The notes beneath the pieces are model-generated. The model saw nothing but the letters and a program-made list of their open reading frames with translations. It searched no databases and had not been told where the DNA came from. Positions 1 through 9,032 of a stretch of 64,000 nucleotides of DNA are shown piece by piece. Origin of the DNA: CTSOIL-112 sp049291875. GTDB lineage: Bacteria; Pseudomonadota; Gammaproteobacteria; Burkholderiales; Burkholderiaceae. Numbering within the stretch: the stretch's first letter is position 1; each line of letters opens with the position of its first letter. Where the stretch lies: the NCBI GenBank assembly GCA_049291875.1, contig JBATQE010000004.1, positions 186,001 to 250,000 of the forward strand. The letters are read 5' to 3'. The position numbers were made by a program, and so were the translations under genes.

Positions 1-575
1 CTGGAGGCCAATGGTTGCAAACGCAAGTCGGACACTTCCAAGCCGCAGCGACGGATGCATTTAACGATGTTTTGCGCCGCAGATACCGAGCCGGTGATGA
101 TGTGTACTTTCACTTCCAAACGCATACCGGTCATGCCGATCGGCGTGCGGATGCCGTCTTGGTCATTGACTTTGTACTCTTGTGGCAAGACGTGCAAAAT
201 CTGTTGATCCGCCGGAATGCTGACCGCACGCGCGGTGTCAAGCACGCGCTCAATGTCGTTTTGCGTGATTTCGGTGTCTTTCACCGCGACCATGCCGCTG
301 GAGTTGAAGCTGTGAATGTGGCTGCCTGCAATACCCGTACACACGCTGCGCACGGTGAAGCCGGCACGCAGTTCCGCCTCCTTGATAGCGTACTGAATGG
401 TTTGAATCGTTTCCTCGATATTTACCACCATGCCGCGCTTCATACCGCGCGACGGGTGGTGGCCGATGCCGATGACATTGAATCCATTGTTCGGCAAAAC
501 TTCGGCAATCATGGCCACCACTTTGGATGTACCAATGTCCAACGCCACAATTAAATCTTTAGTCGGTTCGCTCAT
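1..575 (-). CDS. ftsA: Cell division protein FtsA, N-terminal part (cut by window edge)
   Basis: FtsA is the actin-like ATPase that anchors FtsZ to the inner membrane and recruits late divisome proteins. The minus-strand frame is open from an ATG at 575 to base 1 with no stop, about 191 residues. It begins MSEPTKDLIVALDIGTSKV, the actin-fold phosphate-1 loop (DIGTSK), and continues with a typical 1C-type domain including GIAGSHI. The ATG overlaps the ftsQ stop by four bases (ATGA), so the two are translationally coupled. The C-terminal ATPase half and membrane helix lie outside the window. Confidence 0.95.
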   Translation of the reverse strand, partial: MSEPTKDLIVALDIGTSKVVAMIAEVLPNNGFNVIGIGHHPSRGMKRGMVVNIEETIQTIQYAIKEAELRAGFTVRSVCTGIAGSHIHSFNSSGMVAVKDTEITQNDIERVLDTARAVSIPADQQILHVLPQEYKVNDQDGIRTPIGMTGMRLEVKVHIITGSVSAAQNIVKCIRRCGLEVSDLRLQPLAS

Positions 576-1357
576 AGTTTTCCACCTGTATTAATCATCG
601 TCTCTGTGTTCACACGATGCAATTTTTCGGAACGCATCGCAAATCCGTTGGGATAGCGCAGGTCAATGTAGCCGCCTGCCTCCCCGATGTTGTCTTTCAC
701 AAAATCACCCGATTTGGTCAAGCGCTGTACCCGCTCTTCAATCGCCGTCGGCGTATCCGCACGCCCCATCTCAATCACCAAGCCATTGCTCAATGTCACC
801 TGCCAGCTATAACGTTGTGACAGGCTGACTTTTTTCACGGTCCACCCCAAAGGCGCCAACCACTGCTGCAACAAAGGCAACTCTTGCGCCATCAGATTGG
901 CCGCCTCGTCCGGCCCCTCGGTTTCCACCAGTTTGGCACGCTGCGCCTCATCGACCTGCGCGTGGAACAACTGCCCCTCGGGGCTGAGATAGCGGTCTTT
1001 CCATATCGCCAGCGGCTGATGCGCCGCAATGCTGACCTCAATTTCATGCGGCCATACGCGACGAATCGAGGTGCTTTTGACCCAAGAAATTTGTTGCAAG
1101 CTGTCCTGCACTTGGTACAAATTCATCGAGAAAAAACCACCGGCCAAACCGTGATCCAAATTACTCTGAATCAAATCATGCGTTTGCTTTTGATCCAACT
1201 GCTGCACATCGCCGACAAAACGAAACTGATTGATCGAAAAGTACGGACGCTGCAACAGCCAACCCACGCCTGCGACGAACAGCAAGGCACAGGCCGCCCA
1301 CACCATCATGCGGGTGACTGCTTGCATCAAATCGAGATCGTCCCAAAACGCTTGCAT
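572..1357 (-). CDS. ftsQ: Cell division protein FtsQ
   Basis: A single-pass, mostly periplasmic divisome protein that binds FtsB and FtsL. The 261 residues show a short cytoplasmic tail, one membrane segment at about residues 15-35, and a POTRA domain starting near YFSINQFRFVGD. This is followed by the beta domain (IEVSIAAHQPLAIWKD, then LSNGLVIEMGR). Length and layout fit the family. It lies between ddl and ftsA as in other proteobacterial dcw clusters, 15 bp after ddl and overlapping ftsA by four bases. Confidence 0.95.
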   Translation of the reverse strand: MQAFWDDLDLMQAVTRMMVWAACALLFVAGVGWLLQRPYFSINQFRFVGDVQQLDQKQTHDLIQSNLDHGLAGGFFSMNLYQVQDSLQQISWVKSTSIRRVWPHEIEVSIAAHQPLAIWKDRYLSPEGQLFHAQVDEAQRAKLVETEGPDEAANLMAQELPLLQQWLAPLGWTVKKVSLSQRYSWQVTLSNGLVIEMGRADTPTAIEERVQRLTKSGDFVKDNIGEAGGYIDLRYPNGFAMRSEKLHRVNTETMINTGGKL

Positions 1358-1372
1358 ACCAAACTACCTTGT

Positions 1373-2344
1373 TTATTTATTCCGCTCAGGCGTGCGCTGC
1401 ACATGCAGGCGCGCATCGGCCAAAATCGTCAAAACCAACTCTTCGTAACTCATACCTGCCGCGCGCGCCGCCATCGGCACCAGCGAGTGATCGGTCATGC
1501 CCGGAGCGGTATTCATTTCCAACAAAAACGGCTCTTGGTCACTGTCACGAATCAATATTTCCCCGCGTCCCCAGCCCGCGCAACCCAATGCGCGGTATGC
1601 CTGTACAAACATGTTCTGAATGCGCTGCGTCAAAGCATCCGGCAGCTCTGCCGGACACACGTACTGCGTATCGTTCGACAAATATTTGTGTTCAAAATCG
1701 TAATTGCCATTCGGCGCTTTGATCTCCACCAATGGCAAGGCATGTGCGCCGCTGCTCGAACCCAATATCGCGCAGGTCACTTCGCGTCCCTCAATGCATT
1801 GCTCAATCAAAGCGTGCGTGTCGTAGCGCCATGCCAATTCACACGCGGCTTGCAGTTGATCGGCAGTAGCGACTTTGCCCGCGCCGACGGTGGAGCCTTC
1901 GAGTGGCGGTTTGACAAACAACGGCAAACCCAGTTGCGCCACAATCGCGTCCGTGTCCACCTGTTCGCCACGCGCAAGCACCACGTATTTCGGTGTTTGC
2001 AAACCGTGTTGCAACCAAATTTGCTTGGTGCGTACTTTGTCCATCGCCAAGCTACTGGCCAACACGCCACTGCCGGTATACGGAATGCCGAGTAATTCCA
2101 GCGCGCCTTGCACCGTGCCATCTTCACCAAAGCGGCCATGCAAAATGATGAACGCACGGTCAAAACCCTCACGTTTCAGGTCAAACAGTTCACGCACTTG
2201 GGTATCGAACAAATGCGCGTCCACACCCTGTTTCACCAGCGCCGCGTGCACCATCGTGCCCGATTTGAGCGATACTTCGCGCTCGGCGGAAATTCCGCCG
2301 TACAGCACCGCTACTTTGCCCAGTTGTTTCACGTCGATATTCAT
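1373..2344 (-). CDS. ddl: D-alanine--D-alanine ligase
   Basis: An ATP-grasp ligase that makes the D-Ala-D-Ala dipeptide used by MurF. It has 323 residues from ATG 2344. The N-terminal GKVAVLYGGISAEREVSLKSG is typical of DdlB, ATP-grasp motifs include FVKPPLEGSTVGAGKV, and the C-terminus has FLLEMNTAPGMT with metal-binding residues. I chose ATG 2344 rather than the adjacent ATG 2347 because a GGGG element lies at a better distance. The gene starts 13 bp after the murC stop. Confidence 0.95.
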   Translation of the reverse strand: MNIDVKQLGKVAVLYGGISAEREVSLKSGTMVHAALVKQGVDAHLFDTQVRELFDLKREGFDRAFIILHGRFGEDGTVQGALELLGIPYTGSGVLASSLAMDKVRTKQIWLQHGLQTPKYVVLARGEQVDTDAIVAQLGLPLFVKPPLEGSTVGAGKVATADQLQAACELAWRYDTHALIEQCIEGREVTCAILGSSSGAHALPLVEIKAPNGNYDFEHKYLSNDTQYVCPAELPDALTQRIQNMFVQAYRALGCAGWGRGEILIRDSDQEPFLLEMNTAPGMTDHSLVPMAARAAGMSYEELVLTILADARLHVQRTPERNK

Positions 2345-2357
2345 CATGTCCCCAATC

Positions 2358-3773
2358 TCACGCCTGACCCAATAATTCCACCACTTTCGCCGCCACACCG
2401 CCGATCGAACCTGCGCCCATGGTAATCACCACGTCGCCGTCTTGCACATAGTCGGCAATCGCCTGCGGCATCTGCGCCACCTGTTCAACAAACACCGGCT
2501 CAACCTTACCCGCGACGCGCAAAGCGCGTGTCAATGCACGACCATCCGCCGCGACAATCGCCGGTTCGCCTGCTGAATACACCTCGCTCAACAGCACGCC
2601 ATCCGCGCCCGAGAGCACGCTCACGAAATCTTCAAAGCAGTCGCGTGTGCGCGTGTAGCGGTGCGGCTGAAACGCCAGCACGATGCGCTGATTCGGAAAC
2701 GCACCGCGCGCCGCGCTCAAGGTCGCCGCCATTTCCACCGGATGATGACCGTAGTCGTCAATCAATGTGAATTCTCCACCGCCGCGTTGCTCAGGCACTT
2801 TCACCTGACCGTAGCGCTGAAAACGACGCCCCACACCGTTGAACTCGACCAAGGCTTTCAAAATCGCCGCGTCGTCCACATCCACCTCGGTACCGACGGC
2901 AATCGCCGCGAGCGCATTGCGCACATTGTGCAAACCCGGCAAATTCAACGTCACATCCAACACCGGTAGCGTTTCGCCAAAACCCGTGCGGCTGACTTTG
3001 AAACGCATTTGGCCGTTCGCATCGACCACATCGTAAGCACGCACTTGCGCGTCCTCGCTCAGGCCGTAGCTGATCACGGTTTTTTGCAGTTTCGGTACGA
3101 TTTCGCGCACATTCGCGTCATCAATACACACCACCGCCGCACCGTAGAACGGAATGCTGCGGGTGAACGCCACGAAGGCGTCTTTCAGTTTGTTAAAATC
3201 GTGCCCGTAGGTGTCCATGTGGTCTTGGTCAATATTGGTAATGACCGCAATCACCACCGACAAATGCAGGAACGATGCATCCGATTCATCCGCCTCCGCC
3301 ACAATGTAGTCGCCCTGTCCCAAGCGTGCATTCACACCCGCGCTGGTCAACTTGCCACCAATCACGAAGGTCGGATCCAAACCGCCTTCGCCCATCACAC
3401 TGGCAACCAACGAAGTGGTCGTGGTTTTACCATGCGTACCGGCAATGCCAATGCCGTGACGAAAACGCATCAATTCTGCCAACATCACCGCACGCGGCAC
3501 GATCGGAATCTTGCGTTCACGCGCCGCGACCAATTCGGGGTTGTCCTCGGCAATCGCCGTGGACACCACCAATACATTGGCGTTTTGCACATTCTCTGCC
3601 GCGTGCCCCAGATACACCGTCGCCCCCAGACTGCGCAGGCGCTTCACATTCGCACTTTCCGCCGCGTCCGAGCCGGACACCCGATAACCCAAATTCAAAA
3701 GCACCTCGGCGATGCCGCTCATACCCGCGCCACCAATGCCGACAAAATGAATGTTTTTGATGTTATGTTTCAT
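2358..3773 (-). CDS. murC: UDP-N-acetylmuramate--L-alanine ligase
   Basis: Adds L-Ala to UDP-MurNAc, the first Mur ligase step in the cytoplasm. The 471 residues begin MKHNIKNIHFVGIGGAGMSG, the UDP-binding Rossmann motif. The ATP P-loop GIAGTHGKTTTT is at about residues 109-120, and the central domain has EADESDASFLHL and NIDQDHMDTY. The C-terminal domain has DDYGHHPVE and AFQPHRYTRT. Length is as expected. It follows murG by 20 bp. Confidence 0.97.
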   Translation of the reverse strand: MKHNIKNIHFVGIGGAGMSGIAEVLLNLGYRVSGSDAAESANVKRLRSLGATVYLGHAAENVQNANVLVVSTAIAEDNPELVAARERKIPIVPRAVMLAELMRFRHGIGIAGTHGKTTTTSLVASVMGEGGLDPTFVIGGKLTSAGVNARLGQGDYIVAEADESDASFLHLSVVIAVITNIDQDHMDTYGHDFNKLKDAFVAFTRSIPFYGAAVVCIDDANVREIVPKLQKTVISYGLSEDAQVRAYDVVDANGQMRFKVSRTGFGETLPVLDVTLNLPGLHNVRNALAAIAVGTEVDVDDAAILKALVEFNGVGRRFQRYGQVKVPEQRGGGEFTLIDDYGHHPVEMAATLSAARGAFPNQRIVLAFQPHRYTRTRDCFEDFVSVLSGADGVLLSEVYSAGEPAIVAADGRALTRALRVAGKVEPVFVEQVAQMPQAIADYVQDGDVVITMGAGSIGGVAAKVVELLGQA

Positions 3774-3793
3774 TTTTTGCTTTCAGTTCAATT

Positions 3794-4894
3794 TTATAAA
3801 TCCCGCACACCGGCGGCCTGCAAACACGCTTTGACCACATCCGCCGTTGCATTCGGCTTGGCCACCGTGCGTGCATTCGCCGCTTGTTGGCTCAATTGTT
3901 CGCGGTTCAAACCACGCAACAGCTCCGCCAAATGCGCCGGTGTCAATTGCGTTTGCGGCAATAATTGCCCCGCCCCCGCATCCACCAATAATTGTGCGTT
4001 CGCTGTTTGGTGGTCATCGACCGCCGCCGGAAACGGCACCATGATGCTCGCCACGCCCGCCGCCGCCAACTCCGACACCGTCATCGCGCCCGCGCGGCAA
4101 ATCAATACGTCCGAATCAGCGTACAAAGCAGCCATATCGTCCACAAACGGCACGCATTGCGCCTGTACACCAACCTCTTGATAATTGCGACGCAGCGCAT
4201 CAATCAACTTTTCACCGGCCTGATGCACCACTTCGGGACGCTCGTCCTCACGCAACAGTGCCAGCGCTTTCGGCACATTTTCGTTCAAAGCCTGCGCGCC
4301 CAAACTGCCACCGATCACCGCCAATTTCAATGCGCCTGAGCGCGTGGCAAAACGTTCTTGCGGTGCGGGCAAATCGGCAATCACACTTTTCACCGGATTA
4401 CCGACCCATTCGCCATCCTCAAACACGTTTGGAAAACCGGTCAGTACACGAGCCGCCATCTTGGACAACAATTTATTCGACATGCCCGCGATGGAGTTTT
4501 GCTCATGCAACACAATCGGAATACCGGTCAATTTTGCGGTTAAACCACCCGGCACGGTGATGTAACCGCCCATGCCGATCACCACATGCGGACGCACTTT
4601 TTGCAACACTTTGCGCGTCTGTGCAATCGCTTTGAGCAGGCGAAATGGCGCCAGCGCCAAAGTTTTCACGCCCTTGCCGCGCACGCCGCTGAAATCCACG
4701 CTGTTAAATTCATAGCCGTATTTCGGCACGAGGCGCGCCTCCATCGAATCCGCCGCACCACCCAGCCATGACACTTTATGCCCCGCATCCACCAAAGCCT
4801 GCGCCACCGCCAGCCCCGGCATGATGTGACCACCGGTGCCACCGGCCATAATCAAAACGGTTCGAGGTCGTTGTGTTTTATTCGTGTGACTCAT
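3794..4894 (-). CDS. murG: Lipid II synthase MurG (GlcNAc transferase)
   Basis: Transfers GlcNAc from UDP-GlcNAc to lipid I at the inner leaflet of the cytoplasmic membrane. The 366-residue GT28 protein shows the N-terminal loop MAGGTGGHIMPGLAVA, the hydrophobic patch with GMGGYITVPGG, HEQNSIAGMSNK, and the C-terminal GGSLGAQALN plus CRAGAMTVSELAAAG sugar-nucleotide site. The ATG overlaps the ftsW stop by four bases and is preceded by GGGGAG at good spacing. In Bordetella MurG is reported to scaffold Mur ligases, which is relevant because this cluster also has a MurE-MurF fusion. Confidence 0.97.
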   Translation of the reverse strand: MSHTNKTQRPRTVLIMAGGTGGHIMPGLAVAQALVDAGHKVSWLGGAADSMEARLVPKYGYEFNSVDFSGVRGKGVKTLALAPFRLLKAIAQTRKVLQKVRPHVVIGMGGYITVPGGLTAKLTGIPIVLHEQNSIAGMSNKLLSKMAARVLTGFPNVFEDGEWVGNPVKSVIADLPAPQERFATRSGALKLAVIGGSLGAQALNENVPKALALLREDERPEVVHQAGEKLIDALRRNYQEVGVQAQCVPFVDDMAALYADSDVLICRAGAMTVSELAAAGVASIMVPFPAAVDDHQTANAQLLVDAGAGQLLPQTQLTPAHLAELLRGLNREQLSQQAANARTVAKPNATADVVKACLQAAGVRDL

Positions 4895-6117
4895 ACCGGT
4901 TCTCCCCGTTTCAAACGGCGATTTTCATAATCCACACGCAAAACAAACGCCATCGCCAAGCAGTTGAACAGCAAAGCACTGCCACCATAGCTGATAAACG
5001 GCAAAGTCAGACCCTTGGTCGGCAACATCCCCATATTCACACCCATATTGATAAATCCCTGTACGCCCAGCCAAATGCCCACGCCTTGCGTGGCCAGCGC
5101 TTGAAAATTGCGCTCAAACGCCATCGACTCGCGCGCCACCATAAAAATCCGTCGCACCAACACCACAAACGCCAAAATCACCACCCAAACGCCGAGCAAG
5201 CCGAACTCTTCACCGACCACCGCCATAATGAAATCGGTATGCGCCTCGGGCAGATAAAACATTTTTTGCACCGAACTGCCCAAACCTTGTCCCCACAACT
5301 CGCCGCGACCAAAAGCGATCAAGGACTGGGTCAACTGATACGCGCCGTTCTGCGCGTTCTCGTCCTTCCACGGATCCAAGTACGCAAAAATCCGTCGCGC
5401 ACGAAACGGCGTGATAATCACCAGCGCCGCAAACGCAGCCACCATGCTGGCAAACAAGGCGACAAACACTTTAAAATTGACGCCGCCCAAGAAAATCACA
5501 CCCATGGTAATCACCGCGATTACCATCAACGCGCCCATATCCGGCTCCAACAGCAACAGAATCGACACCAAACCGAGCACCACAATCATCGGCAGTACGC
5601 CTTTATTGAACACCCGCAAATCTTGATTTTTGCGCACGCAATAATCCGCCACATAAATACACGCCGCCAACTTCATCATCTCAGATGGCTGAAAATTCAT
5701 AAAGCCCAAAGGCAACCAGCGCCGCGCACCGTTCACGCGCAAACCCACATGCGGAATCAGCACGATAATCAATAAAAACAGCGCGATCACAAACATCACC
5801 GGCGCGAGTTTTTGCCAATTATCACTGCTGACGTTGAATGCGAAAATCGCCACCCCAAAACCCACCGCCAAGCTCAAACCATGCCGGATAAAGAAGTGAT
5901 AGCGCGAATAATTGTGAAACTTCGGCGAATCCGGCAAAGCGATGCTGGCCGAATACACCATAATCAAACCGAAGAACATCAACAAAATCGGAATCCACAA
6001 CAACACCGGATCGACCTCTTGCCAAGCCTGCGCGCGCAAACGGCGAACGCGGCGCTCATAGCCGTCATTCCTTTGCTCTGCCCGTCGCTCCAAGCCCAAC
6101 ACATCCAATATCCGCAT
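4891..6117 (-). CDS. ftsW: Lipid II polymerase FtsW (SEDS glycosyltransferase)
   Basis: The SEDS-family septal peptidoglycan glycosyltransferase that works with FtsI. It has 408 residues from ATG 6117; an in-frame TTG at 6165 would add 16 residues but is less likely. About ten membrane segments are visible. Family motifs include MVYSAS in the first helix, NGARRWLPLG, QPSEMMKLA, EPDMGA, the catalytic-loop region, and the C-terminal FISYGGSAL. A gap of 187 bp separates it from murD. In many clusters these genes nearly touch, and the gap holds a hairpin repeat. Confidence 0.95.
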   Translation of the reverse strand: MRILDVLGLERRAEQRNDGYERRVRRLRAQAWQEVDPVLLWIPILLMFFGLIMVYSASIALPDSPKFHNYSRYHFFIRHGLSLAVGFGVAIFAFNVSSDNWQKLAPVMFVIALFLLIIVLIPHVGLRVNGARRWLPLGFMNFQPSEMMKLAACIYVADYCVRKNQDLRVFNKGVLPMIVVLGLVSILLLLEPDMGALMVIAVITMGVIFLGGVNFKVFVALFASMVAAFAALVIITPFRARRIFAYLDPWKDENAQNGAYQLTQSLIAFGRGELWGQGLGSSVQKMFYLPEAHTDFIMAVVGEEFGLLGVWVVILAFVVLVRRIFMVARESMAFERNFQALATQGVGIWLGVQGFINMGVNMGMLPTKGLTLPFISYGGSALLFNCLAMAFVLRVDYENRRLKRGEPV

Positions 6118-6267
6118 AATGCCCGTTATCCCTACACTCAAATAAAATGAATCAGTCTTACCCAAATACCTTGATTAATCAGCGTGATGCTCAAACCACC
6201 ACGCCCCCATCGTTTGCTTTTGCTCAATTTTTGTCAGGGTTTCCCTAGCAAAAATTCCAACTTAATT

Positions 6268-6302
6268 CACGGTAAAAATAGGTTTTTACTTTTACCGTAT
6301 CG
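6268..6302 (-). repeat. Hairpin element after murD (copy 1 of 2)
   Basis: Arms CGGTAAAA at 6270-6277 and TTTTACCG at 6290-6297 pair. A nested alternative is GTAAAAA/TTTTTAC. It lies just after the murD stop. A homologous copy sits just after the murA stop at 39305-39339: 31 of 35 positions agree by eye, and one stem pair has changed on both sides (T-A to A-T). There is no clear U tract, so this may be a weak terminator, an RNA-stability hairpin or a small interspersed palindrome. Confidence 0.6.
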
Positions 6303-6304
6303 GT

Positions 6305-7798
6305 TTATATCTGACCGTAATCCTGCGCCCATTCGCGCACCGTGCTGACAAATACCTCAGCGCGGTGTGCGTAATTTTTAAACATATCCAAGCTCGCACA
6401 CGCCGGCGACAACAACACCACCTGACCACTCTGCGCGATCTGCGCCGCATGCAGTGTGGCGGATTCGAGCGTATCAAATGATTGCATCGCCACGCCGGTG
6501 CCTTGCCATGCCTGCGCGATGGTATCGGCGTCTTTACCAATCAAACACACGAAGCGCACATGCGATTTCACCGCATCCGTCATCGGCGTGAAATCCTGAC
6601 CTTTGCCGTCGCCACCTGCGATCAATACAATCGGCTGCCCCAATCCTTCAATCGCCGCCAACGTCGCGCCGACATTCGTTCCTTTGGAGTCGTCGTAAAA
6701 ATCCACGCCATTCACGTTTTGAATCCACTGCACGCGGTGCGGCTCGCCCGCGTAATCGCGCAGTCCGTGCAGCAATTTCGCCAGCGGCAAATCAATCGCG
6801 CGGCACAACGCCAACGCGGCCAAGGCATTCATCGCATTGTGACGACCGCGAATGCGCAGGGCATCGGTCGGCATCAAGCGTTGCACACTGATCGGCGCGA
6901 CGACTTCCGCCTGACCGCGTTTTTTCTTCTCAACGCCGCTCTCATCCGCCACCGCCACACTGAGCCATTCCATCGTCACCGCGCTGTGATTGCCTTCGCG
7001 CCACAGACCGTATTGCCCCACGGCGGTCGGCACATTCACGCCAAAACTCAGTACGCGCGCATTCGATTTGGCCATCGCATTCACGGCGGCATCATCACGA
7101 TTGAGCACCTGCACGGTGTCCGCACCGAAAATCTGTGCTTTGGCCTGCGTGTATTCCGCCATATCGGCGTGCCAATCCAAATGATCTTGCGACAGATTCA
7201 GCACCGTCGCCGCATCCGAGTTAAAGCCGATGGCGTTGCTTTGCGCGAACTGCAATTGGAAACTGGACAACTCCAGCACCCACACCTGCGGCAACGCATC
7301 CTGCTCCAGCGCATCGCACAGCGCATCCAACATCGACGGGCTGATATTGCCCGCAGCCAGCACGCTCACACCCGCCGCCTCACACAGATGACGGGTCAAT
7401 GAGGTCACGGTGGTTTTGCCATTGGTGCCGGTCACCGCCAATACTTTAGGCGCATAACCGTTCTGCGCGTGTAACTCGCTCAACGCTCGGCTAAACACCG
7501 CCAATTCACCCAATACCGCGATACCACGCGCGTTCGCCTGCTCAATAATCGTTTTGAGCGGCTCGACGTGCGGACTCAAGCCCGGACTGAGCAGCACTTC
7601 GTTCACGCCATCCAAATAGTCTGCTAAAAAATCACCGCAATGCACGGTCATGTCGGGATAGCGTTGCATGAACGCAGGCAACGCCGCCGGTGATGGGCGC
7701 GAATCGTACACAGACACAGGCGTGGAGGAACGCGTCGCATAGCGCACCATCGCTACGCCCGATTCACCCAAACCGATCACCAACTGCTTTTGTGTCAT
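6305..7798 (-). CDS. murD: UDP-MurNAc-L-alanine--D-glutamate ligase
   Basis: Adds D-Glu to UDP-MurNAc-L-Ala. It has 497 residues from ATG 7798, beginning MTQKQLVIGLGESGVAMVRY. The P-loop VLAVTGTNGKTTVT is at about residues 121-134, and later motifs are NLSQDHLDWH and FYDDSKGTNVGAT with the Mur-ligase lysine region, then GGDGKGQDF. A TTG at 7822 would add eight residues; the ATG was preferred. It carries a somewhat longer central-domain segment with a lysine-rich stretch (VEKKKRGQ). It starts 37 bp after mraY. Confidence 0.95.
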   Translation of the reverse strand: MTQKQLVIGLGESGVAMVRYATRSSTPVSVYDSRPSPAALPAFMQRYPDMTVHCGDFLADYLDGVNEVLLSPGLSPHVEPLKTIIEQANARGIAVLGELAVFSRALSELHAQNGYAPKVLAVTGTNGKTTVTSLTRHLCEAAGVSVLAAGNISPSMLDALCDALEQDALPQVWVLELSSFQLQFAQSNAIGFNSDAATVLNLSQDHLDWHADMAEYTQAKAQIFGADTVQVLNRDDAAVNAMAKSNARVLSFGVNVPTAVGQYGLWREGNHSAVTMEWLSVAVADESGVEKKKRGQAEVVAPISVQRLMPTDALRIRGRHNAMNALAALALCRAIDLPLAKLLHGLRDYAGEPHRVQWIQNVNGVDFYDDSKGTNVGATLAAIEGLGQPIVLIAGGDGKGQDFTPMTDAVKSHVRFVCLIGKDADTIAQAWQGTGVAMQSFDTLESATLHAAQIAQSGQVVLLSPACASLDMFKNYAHRAEVFVSTVREWAQDYGQI

Positions 7799-7835
7799 TA
7801 CCTGATATCCCACTGTATTCAATACGTCATTTAAA

Positions 7836-9014
7836 TTAACGAAGTTTCAAACTGGCCAAACCGATCAGCACCAACATCATGGTGATAATCCAAAAGCGCA
7901 CCACGACTTGCGTTTCGCGCCAGCCTTTTTGTTCAAAGTGATGGTGCAACGGCGCCATCAATAAAATTCGTTTACCCACGCCATAACGTTTTTTGGTGTA
8001 CTTGAAATAAACCACCTGCAAGGCCACCGACAACGTTTCCACCACGAACACACCGCCCATGATGAACAGCACCAATTCCTGACGCACGATCACGGCGATC
8101 GTACCCAGCGCACCGCCGAGTGCCAGCGCGCCCACGTCGCCCATAAATACCTGCGCCGGATAAGCGTTGAACCACAAAAAGGCCAAACCCGCACCCGCCA
8201 TTGCCGCACAGAACACCAGCACTTCGCCCGCACCTTTGATATGCGGCAGGAGCAGATAACGCGAGTAATTGAAGTTGCCTTCCACATAGGCAAAAATCCC
8301 CAACGCCACGCCCACCATCACGGTCGGCATAATCGCCAAACCATCCAAGCCATCGGTCAGGTTGACCGCATTACTCGTCCCCACAATCACAAAGTAGGAC
8401 AAAATCATGAAGCCGAATACGCCCAGCGGCATACTCACGGTTTTGAAAAACGGCACGATCAAATCGGCTTTGTTCGGCAGCGGCATGGTCATACCGCTTT
8501 TGAGCCATTCCCAAAACAGACCGAAGGTTTGCAGCTCCGAACCGGCGGAAACCGAAAACGCCAAACCCACCGCCGCAATCACGCCGATGATGGTTTGCCA
8601 CATATATTTTTCGCGGCTGGGCATACCGTTCGGATCGCGGTTTACGATTTTGCGGTAATCATCCGCCCAACCGACCCAGCCAAAACCCATGGTCACCAGC
8701 ATCAAAATCCAGATAAAGCGGTTGGATAAATCCGCCCACAGCAACACCGAAATACCAATCGCGATCAAAATCAAGGCGCCGCCCATGGTCGGCGTACCCT
8801 GCTTGACCAAATGCGTTTGCGGCCCGTCGGTACGCACCGCTTGACCGAATTTCATTTCCGCCAGACGACGAATCACACGCGGCCCGGCCACCCAGCCAAT
8901 AATCAAGGCCGTGCCCATCGCCAGCAAGGCACGCAAAGTCAGATAATTAAACACAGCGAAAAAACGCAGTTCCGGTGACAATTGTGAGAGCCATTTAGCC
9001 AATTCCAGTAGCAT
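7836..9014 (-). CDS. mraY: Phospho-MurNAc-pentapeptide transferase MraY
   Basis: Forms lipid I by joining phospho-MurNAc-pentapeptide to undecaprenyl phosphate in the inner membrane. The 392 residues have about ten membrane segments. Visible family motifs are TPTMGGALIL, the aspartate pair in WADDYRK, NLTDGLDGLAI, the FMGDVGALALGG loop and the histidine cluster APLHHHFEQKGW. It ends 37 bp before murD and begins 18 bp after murEF. Confidence 0.97.
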   Translation of the reverse strand: MLLELAKWLSQLSPELRFFAVFNYLTLRALLAMGTALIIGWVAGPRVIRRLAEMKFGQAVRTDGPQTHLVKQGTPTMGGALILIAIGISVLLWADLSNRFIWILMLVTMGFGWVGWADDYRKIVNRDPNGMPSREKYMWQTIIGVIAAVGLAFSVSAGSELQTFGLFWEWLKSGMTMPLPNKADLIVPFFKTVSMPLGVFGFMILSYFVIVGTSNAVNLTDGLDGLAIMPTVMVGVALGIFAYVEGNFNYSRYLLLPHIKGAGEVLVFCAAMAGAGLAFLWFNAYPAQVFMGDVGALALGGALGTIAVIVRQELVLFIMGGVFVVETLSVALQVVYFKYTKKRYGVGKRILLMAPLHHHFEQKGWRETQVVVRFWIITMMLVLIGLASLKLR

Positions 9015-9032
9015 GTGTGTTCCTTTTTAAAC

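Noticed and set aside
884..2095. 403-codon plus-strand ORF opposite ftsQ and ddl
   Set aside because: Mirror frame of GC-biased minus-strand genes with clear family motifs; its product is His/Arg-rich with no recognisable domain and it spans two real genes.
3009..4181. 390-codon plus-strand ORF opposite murC and murG
   Set aside because: Same shadow effect; no ribosome binding site or family motif.
7799..7822. TTG start for murD eight codons upstream
   Set aside because: The ATG at 7798 gives the usual N-terminus of MurD directly before the nucleotide-binding motif.
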